A stretch of 42,864 nucleotides of DNA from Firmicutes bacterium CAG:582 (GTDB taxonomy: Bacteria; Bacillota_I; Bacilli_A; RF39; UBA660). Positions 38,482 through 42,864 of this stretch are shown piece after piece. The position numbers and the translations under genes are program-made. Under the pieces are notes generated by a model, which was not told the origin of the DNA, ran no database searches, and saw only the letters and a program-made list of their open reading frames with translations. The first letter of the stretch is position 1, and the number at the start of each line of letters is the position of its first letter. The DNA is taken from the NCBI GenBank assembly GCA_000435515.1, contig FR884158.1:1-42864 (forward strand), in the 5' to 3' direction.

Positions 38482-39566
38482 TCTTAATGAATTAAAAGAA
38501 CATTTAAAAAATTTAGAAAAAAAATTGAATGATATTGGGAGGTCTCTTTGACGTCGACAAAAAATATGAAGAGATAAAAGCATTGGAAGAAAGACTAAAT
38601 GATTCTTCAATTTGGTCGGATCAAAGTAAATATAATGAAATTAACTCTAATTTAACTCTCTTAAAAAAAGAGGTTGAGGACTATAACGTTTTAAGCAAAC
38701 AACTTGAAGAAGCAAAACAAACATTGGAACTTCTTGCAGTTGAAAGTGATTTAGATCTTTATAACGAGTTAGTTTCACTTATTAATTCAATATCGGTATC
38801 TCTTGAAAGTTTAGAATTAAATACTTTATTAAATGGTGAATTTGATAAAAACAAATGTTATTTAGAAATACATCCAGGAGCCGGTGGAACTGAATCACAG
38901 GATTGGGCAGACATGCTTCTTAGAATGTATACAATGTATTTTTCTAAAAATGATATACCTTATGAGATAGTTGATAAACAGGATGCTAATGATGCAGGTA
39001 TTAAAAGCGTTACTATTTATGTAAAAAAAATATATTCCTATGGCTATCTTAAAGGTGAAATTGGTGTACATAGGTTAGTTCGAATAAGTCCGTTTGATTC
39101 TAATCATCGAAGACATACTTCATTTGCTGCTGTAAATGTTACTCCGGAAATAGAAGATGCTAATATTGAAATCAATGATGATGATATAAGAGTTGATGTA
39201 TATCGTTCCAGTGGAAATGGTGGACAAGGAGTAAATACAACTGATTCTGCTGTTAGAATAACTCATTTTCCATCAGGTATTGTTGTAACTGTTCAAAATG
39301 AACGTAGTCAAATTAGGAATAAAGAAACGGCTATGAAAATCTTAAAAAGTAAGTTATATAAAATTAAAATGGATGAACAAAACAAAATGTTGAATTCTAT
39401 AAAAGGAAATAGTTCAATTGATTTTGGAAGTCAAATTCGTAACTACGTTTTAGAACCTTATAGTTTAGTAAAAGATTTAAGAAGTGGTTATGAATCTAAT
39501 AATCCAACAAAAATTTTGGATGGTGACATTGGTCCAATCATTGAAAGTGTTTTAAAAAGTAGGTAG
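38474..39566 (+). CDS. prfB: Peptide chain release factor 2, with programmed +1 frameshift
   Basis: RF2 of 363 residues after frameshift. ATG 38474 opens 25 codons (MDNLNELKEHLKNLEKKLND onward, ending GRSL) and meets TGA at 38549-38551 in the context GGGAGG-TCT-CTT-TGA-C. A +1 shift on CTT continues at GAC 38550 (DVDKKYEE). This is the canonical RF2 autoregulatory site: internal ribosome-binding-like GGGAGG 3 nt before CTT TGA C. Codon-recognition SPF (205-207) and the catalytic GGQ (249-251) are present. RF2 reads UGA and UAA, so low RF2 favours the shift. It proves that UGA is a stop codon here. The ribosome-binding site lies inside the TPM gene. Confidence 0.95.
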
Positions 39567-39569
39567 TTT

Positions 39570-40421
39570 ATGGATAGATTTATTAGAATTTTTAATATAG
39601 TGTTAGGCTGTATTATTATATCTTTTGGACTTAATTATTTTGTATTGCCTAATCAATTAGTTATCATTGGAAGTGATGGCCTGGCTTGTTTATTTAGCTA
39701 TATTTTTACATCAAATGTATATATAAATATGTTTATTCTTAATGTTATAATCTTACTTTTTTCTTTAATATTTATTGATAAACAAACTATTAAATTATAT
39801 ATAGTTCCTGCAGTTTTAATACCAATAATTTCATATTTGACTAGTTTTATAAGCAAGAGTTACCCGATACAACTTCCGGAAATGATGGTAAGTATTTTAG
39901 TTGCATCATTTTTAATAGGTATAGGGTATAGTTTTATATTTAAAGCTGGTTATAAAGCATCAGTAATATTTATTGTTGAAGATATATTTTCTTCATTAAC
40001 TAATATACACTCTAAAAGCTATTCTTTTGTTATAGATATTTTTAATGTAATATTAACCGTGATATTTATAAGTTTAAATGTCGGTTTATATTCTTTAATA
40101 ATGATAATTATTATTCGCTATTTAATAATTAAAGCAGAGTTTGGTATAAATGATTATAAAATGTTTTATGTTATAACGGATAAAGAAAAAGAAGTTAGAG
40201 ATTACATCGTTAATGATTTACATTATAAATTGACAACTTTGGATGTAACTGGCGGATATAGTAAGAAAAGCAGTAAGATATTGTTATCTGTTATCTCATC
40301 CAATGATTATTATAGGTTAAAAGAAGGAATAAAACTTATAGATAATCATGCTTTTATAGCTATTGTAGATACATATGATTGCATAAATAGAAAGATTGTT
40401 GATAATTATGAAAAAGATTAA
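39570..40421 (+). CDS. YitT family membrane protein with DUF2179 domain
   Basis: A 283-residue protein. Five membrane helices lie in residues 1-195 (IFNIVLGCIIISFGLNYFVL, with the family's early LGCIIISFGLNYF-VLP and later GIGYSFIFKAGYKASVIFI), and the cytoplasmic DUF2179 (ACT-like) is at about 200-283 (KMFYVITDKEKEVRDYI, VTGGYSKKSSKILLSVI, AFIAIVDT). Transport substrate is unknown. It lies 3 bp after the prfB stop and is probably on the same transcript. Its end overlaps the lipoprotein gene by 14 bp. Confidence 0.88.
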   Translation: MDRFIRIFNIVLGCIIISFGLNYFVLPNQLVIIGSDGLACLFSYIFTSNVYINMFILNVIILLFSLIFIDKQTIKLYIVPAVLIPIISYLTSFISKSYPIQLPEMMVSILVASFLIGIGYSFIFKAGYKASVIFIVEDIFSSLTNIHSKSYSFVIDIFNVILTVIFISLNVGLYSLIMIIIIRYLIIKAEFGINDYKMFYVITDKEKEVRDYIVNDLHYKLTTLDVTGGYSKKSSKILLSVISSNDYYRLKEGIKLIDNHAFIAIVDTYDCINRKIVDNYEKD

Positions 40422-40851
40422 AGTTGTCATTATTTTATTATTCAGTTTTATTTTAGTTGGTTGTGGAAGTAAAAATAGTATTACTGGAGATACTTTTGCA
40501 TCCAAAATGACTGAGATGAATTATTCGATAAAAGATGTGTTAAGCAATTATGACTATGCCGTATCAGCATATAATGCTTATAAGGATGAAGTAAGTGTTT
40601 TTTTCCTTAAAGGAAAAAAGAAATATGATGTTGAGGGGATTTTTATTGATGAATATCAAAATCTTTTTAGTGAAGTTGGAGAAAACTATGATAAAAAGCT
40701 TTCTAGTGGAAAGACTTGGACAAGCTTAACGTTGAAAACTGATGAAAAAGTTTATTATATATCTTGGATAAGTGACTCATATATTATTATTAAGGCTCCT
40801 AAGGATAAAACAATTGAAGTTGAAAAAGTAATTAAAACTTTAGGGTATTAA
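40408..40851 (+). CDS. Lipoprotein of unknown function
   Basis: A 147-residue protein. The signal peptide (KKIKVVIILLFSFILVG) ends in lipobox L-V-G-C, so the mature protein begins at Cys19, attached to the outer face of the membrane. I use ATG 40408; an in-frame TTG at 40396 would only lengthen the signal. The mature part is small and beta-rich (DAVSAYNAYKDE-type helix, VFFLKGKKKYDVEG, KVYYISWISDSYIIIKAP), with no recognised family. Translation is probably coupled to the YitT gene by the 14-bp overlap, since no good ribosome-binding site is visible. Confidence 0.75.
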   Translation: MKKIKVVIILLFSFILVGCGSKNSITGDTFASKMTEMNYSIKDVLSNYDYAVSAYNAYKDEVSVFFLKGKKKYDVEGIFIDEYQNLFSEVGENYDKKLSSGKTWTSLTLKTDEKVYYISWISDSYIIIKAPKDKTIEVEKVIKTLGY

Positions 40852-40906
40852 TTGTAAAATAGATTGTAAACAATAAAAATAAATGAATTGTAAATTTACA
40901 TGTTTG

Positions 40907-40915
40907 ATATAATCT
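40907..40915 (+). promoter_or_regulatory. Extended -10 promoter
   Basis: TG-A-TATAAT at 40907-40915, 18 bp before ATG 40934, with AGGAGAG as ribosome-binding site. Confidence 0.6.
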
Positions 40916-40933
40916 TTATAGGAGAGTGGGATT

Positions 40934-41320
40934 ATGTCAGAAAAAATTAACATGTTTAATATTGAACTTGATTCAATCGAACTTGTTTTGGGAAAACTCG
41001 TTACTAGACAAAATTCAAGTGTTTTTGATAAGTTATGTATTAAATGTAATGGTTTGTTGGATAAAATCATTGATTCTACTCCGGAGATCATTACTTCAGA
41101 GGAACGAAGACAAGTAATTAGTATATTAAGAAGACTAAGAGATGCAGCTGTTCGTTTATCAGAGTATAAACAATATCTAATAGCTACAATTGATAACAAT
41201 ATTAAAGCTCTTGAAGAAGAGGGTAAAATTGTTGAATTCCCAAGCGATAATGTTTTATCTTTAGAAGAAGAAAAGGCAAGAAAGTTAACTTTAATTAATG
41301 AAAATAAAAATGCTGCATAG
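40934..41320 (+). CDS. Small all-helical hypothetical protein
   Basis: A 128-residue soluble protein, almost all helix: MFNIELDSIELVLGKLVTRQ, then FDKLCIKCNGLLDKIID (a CxxC at about 35-38 but on a helix), SEERRQVISILRRLRDAAVR and ATIDNNIKALEEEGKIVEFP. The length and amphipathic heptads suggest a coiled-coil or helical bundle. No family is recognised. It is flanked by its own promoter and terminator. Confidence 0.7.
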   Translation: MSEKINMFNIELDSIELVLGKLVTRQNSSVFDKLCIKCNGLLDKIIDSTPEIITSEERRQVISILRRLRDAAVRLSEYKQYLIATIDNNIKALEEEGKIVEFPSDNVLSLEEEKARKLTLINENKNAA

Positions 41321-41330
41321 CATTTTTTTT
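41306..41330 (+). terminator. Terminator overlapping the stop of the helical protein gene
   Basis: AAAAATGCT (41306-41314), loop GCAT, AGCATTTTT (41319-41327), then Ts to 41330. The TAG stop lies at the loop edge. Confidence 0.85.
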
Positions 41331-41404
41331 CATAATATATTCATAATTAAGTTATATATTTTATTTGTTGGATGTGATAGAATATATAATAGGTGGATAA
41401 AAAT

Positions 41405-42337
41405 ATGGGTGCAAAAACATTTAAAACTCTAGATGAACAAATTGATATATTAAAAGGTAAAGGTCTAGTAATTGATGATATTGAGTATACTAAAAATATT
41501 ATATTAAGAGAAAATTATTTCTTCTTGATGGGATATCGTCATTTATTTATGAGCAGTGATAATCCTAAATTATTTTTAGAAGGCACTACTTTTAAAGAAC
41601 TTTATTCTTTATTCTATTTTGATAGGCAATTAAGAAATATAATGTTTAAAAATATCTTGATTATTGAAAATAATACTAAAAGTATATTTTCATATGTTTT
41701 ATCTCAAAAATATGGATATAGAGAAAGCGATTATTTAAGAAATATAAATTATAATCAATCGCCTGATAAAATAAGGCAGGTAAATGATTTACTAAAAAAG
41801 ATGAAACGACAAATTAGAGTAAATGGTGGGCAACATGAAGCTACAAAACATTATATCAATAATTATGGTTATATACCTTTATGGGTAGTTGTTAAAGTTC
41901 TATCATTTGGAATTACCAGTGAATTATATACAATATTAAAGCCAAATGATCAAAGGGAAGTAGCTAAATATTATGATGTTGAACCAGAAAATCTAATGCA
42001 GTTTTTACCGATATTATCCAATTATCGTAATTTATGTGCTCATGAAGATATTCTTTTTGAACATCGAACTCAAAAGGTTATACCAGATAATATTTATCAT
42101 GATAATTTGAATATTCCAAAGATAAATGATGAATATATATATGGTAAAGGGGATTTATTTTCGGTAGTTATTATTTTTAAATACTTATTGTCAAAGGATG
42201 ATTTTAGACTGTTAATGGCTGAGTTATCCTATGAAATAGATGCTTTATCTGGAAAATTAGAAGTAGTATCAATAGATAAAGTACTTGCGAAAATGGGATT
42301 TCCAATAAATTATAAATCACTTTTAGATATGGAATAG
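41405..42337 (+). CDS. Abi family protein (AbiD/AbiF, HEPN-type)
   Basis: A 310-residue protein of the Abi_2 (AbiD/AbiF) family. N-terminal KTFKTLDEQIDILKGKGLVI, then NYFFLMGYRHLF, FKELYSLFYFDRQLRNIMFK (the family's conserved 'YxFDRxLR' block), and NYGYIPLWVVVKVLSFGITS. The HEPN ribonuclease motif is RNLCAH (Arg208 to His213, RX4H) in LSNYRNLCAHEDILF. AbiD/AbiF-like proteins stop phage growth by RNA cleavage or related toxicity. ATG 41405 lies after AGGTGG; an in-frame GTG 41393 sits inside that site. TATAAT (41385-41390) is just upstream, so the leader is very short. Length is normal. Confidence 0.9.
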   Translation: MGAKTFKTLDEQIDILKGKGLVIDDIEYTKNIILRENYFFLMGYRHLFMSSDNPKLFLEGTTFKELYSLFYFDRQLRNIMFKNILIIENNTKSIFSYVLSQKYGYRESDYLRNINYNQSPDKIRQVNDLLKKMKRQIRVNGGQHEATKHYINNYGYIPLWVVVKVLSFGITSELYTILKPNDQREVAKYYDVEPENLMQFLPILSNYRNLCAHEDILFEHRTQKVIPDNIYHDNLNIPKINDEYIYGKGDLFSVVIIFKYLLSKDDFRLLMAELSYEIDALSGKLEVVSIDKVLAKMGFPINYKSLLDME

Positions 42338-42348
42338 GAGGGTCTTCT

Positions 42349-42864
42349 ATGGAAGAAGATAAAAAATCAAAAAAAGGATTAAGTGTTGCAATAATTGTGG
42401 GTATTATTGTACTTGTACTTGTTGCAATTGGGGATATAGTTGTTAACTATGTACCATTAAAAGAAATTTTTAGTAAAAACGTAAAATATGTTACTGAAAA
42501 AGAAGTTACAGTTACTGATAAAGGAATAAGTGATGCGGTTTCTAAACTATATGATGCATCTGTTATTGTTGAAGTTGGAACTAGCGAGAATAAACTAAGT
42601 GGTTGGGGAAGTGGTTTTGTTTATAAAACTGATGATAAATATGGTTATATATTTACTAATCACCATGTTGTAGATGGTGCCAAAAGTATAAAAATAGTAT
42701 TATCTAATGAAACTGAAGTAACTGGAGAGCTTGTTGGAAGTGATGAATATGCTGATGTTGCAGTTGTTAAAATTCCAAAAGATAAAGTTATAGCTGTTGC
42801 TGAAATCGGTAAAAGTGAAGATGTATTAGTTGGAGATACAATATTCGCTATTGGAACTCCAGTA
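42349..42864 (+). CDS. HtrA/DegP-like trypsin-type serine protease (partial, cut by window end)
   Basis: 172 codons remain in the window. Start ATG 42349 with TAGGAGGG ahead and no stop before the edge. A Lys-rich cytoplasmic N-terminus, one membrane anchor (about 13-34, VAIIVGIIVLVLVAIGDIVV), and then a protease domain whose catalytic His is in the TNHHVVDGA motif and whose catalytic Asp is in the following DEYADVAVVKI. The catalytic Ser and the PDZ domain lie beyond the edge. HtrA-type proteases degrade misfolded proteins at the outer face of the membrane. It follows the Abi gene by 11 bp. Confidence 0.85.
   Translation, partial: MEEDKKSKKGLSVAIIVGIIVLVLVAIGDIVVNYVPLKEIFSKNVKYVTEKEVTVTDKGISDAVSKLYDASVIVEVGTSENKLSGWGSGFVYKTDDKYGYIFTNHHVVDGAKSIKIVLSNETEVTGELVGSDEYADVAVVKIPKDKVIAVAEIGKSEDVLVGDTIFAIGTPV

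Noticed and set aside
38549..38551. UGA as a tryptophan codon (mycoplasma code) because of the Mollicutes-like features
   Set aside because: RF2 is present with its frameshift site, several genes end in TGA (for example at 3144, 30773 and 34833), and Trp is coded by TGG throughout.
1..42864. CRISPR array, insertion sequences, rRNA or additional tRNA genes
   Set aside because: I saw no regularly spaced direct repeats, transposase-like proteins or other RNA gene signatures on either strand beyond tmRNA and tRNA-Cys.

Overview
The window looks like a piece of chromosome from a low-GC, AT-rich member of the Bacillota, probably an uncultured Bacilli lineage close to the Mollicutes or Erysipelotrichia (RF39-like). 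This rests on codon and base bias, the Gram-positive gene set (SecA, YfhO, FemAB/MurM-like, long-form HPF, AgrCA-like two-component pair, YitT), and a tmRNA tag that starts with Asp-Lys and ends in Phe-Ala, as in mycoplasmas. The organism has a cell wall (FemAB-like, LysM and D,D-carboxypeptidase-like genes). It does not read UGA as Trp: RF2 is present with its in-frame UGA frameshift site, and several genes end in TGA. Taxonomy is an inference from gene content only.

Layout. 1-1664: end of a membrane protein, a DivIC/FtsB-like division gene, the tmRNA gene (ssrA) and a histidine phosphatase. 1849-4580: three poorly known genes, including a fusion of an XRE helix-turn-helix to a CYTH domain. 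4676-9974: thioredoxin reductase, a membrane-anchored thioredoxin-like protein, a PH-domain protein, two unknown membrane-anchored proteins and a double-LysM protein, all on the plus strand. 9975-10545: two micro-ORFs, tandem terminators and tRNA-Cys on the minus strand. 10546-17623: a lipid kinase facing YfhO across one shared terminator, then TypA/BipA, a small unknown protein and a FemAB-like ligase. 17806-20614: secG, rnr and smpB; smpB and rnr are functional partners of the tmRNA 20 kb away. 20713-22660: AgrCA-like regulator and kinase. 22809-26269: cold-shock protein, HPF and SecA.

26420-38481 is an accessory stretch of about 12 kb lying between secA and prfB, which are direct neighbours in many Bacillota. 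It carries RhuM, a putative zinc metallopeptidase, a broken GNAT gene fused to a VanY-like domain, a TetR regulator with an ABC exporter, a small zinc-ribbon protein, a GNAT, TspO, a DUF1848 protein next to DNA-3-methyladenine glycosylase I, a membrane-bound XRE regulator, and a zinc-ribbon/TPM pair. The tail is prfB (programmed +1 frameshift), YitT, a lipoprotein, a small helical protein, an Abi/HEPN protein and the start of an HtrA-like protease cut by the window edge.

Transcription signals are unusually readable. Extended -10 boxes (TGnTATAAT) precede many genes, most with the start codon only about 15-30 nt downstream. Compact hairpin terminators often overlap the stop codon. I found no CRISPR array, insertion sequence or rRNA. 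The best candidates for something new are the XRE-CYTH fusion, the GNAT/VanY chimera with its in-frame stop, the secA leader micro-ORF with hairpin, and the hairpin that appears to mask the ribosome-binding site of the AgrA-like regulator.
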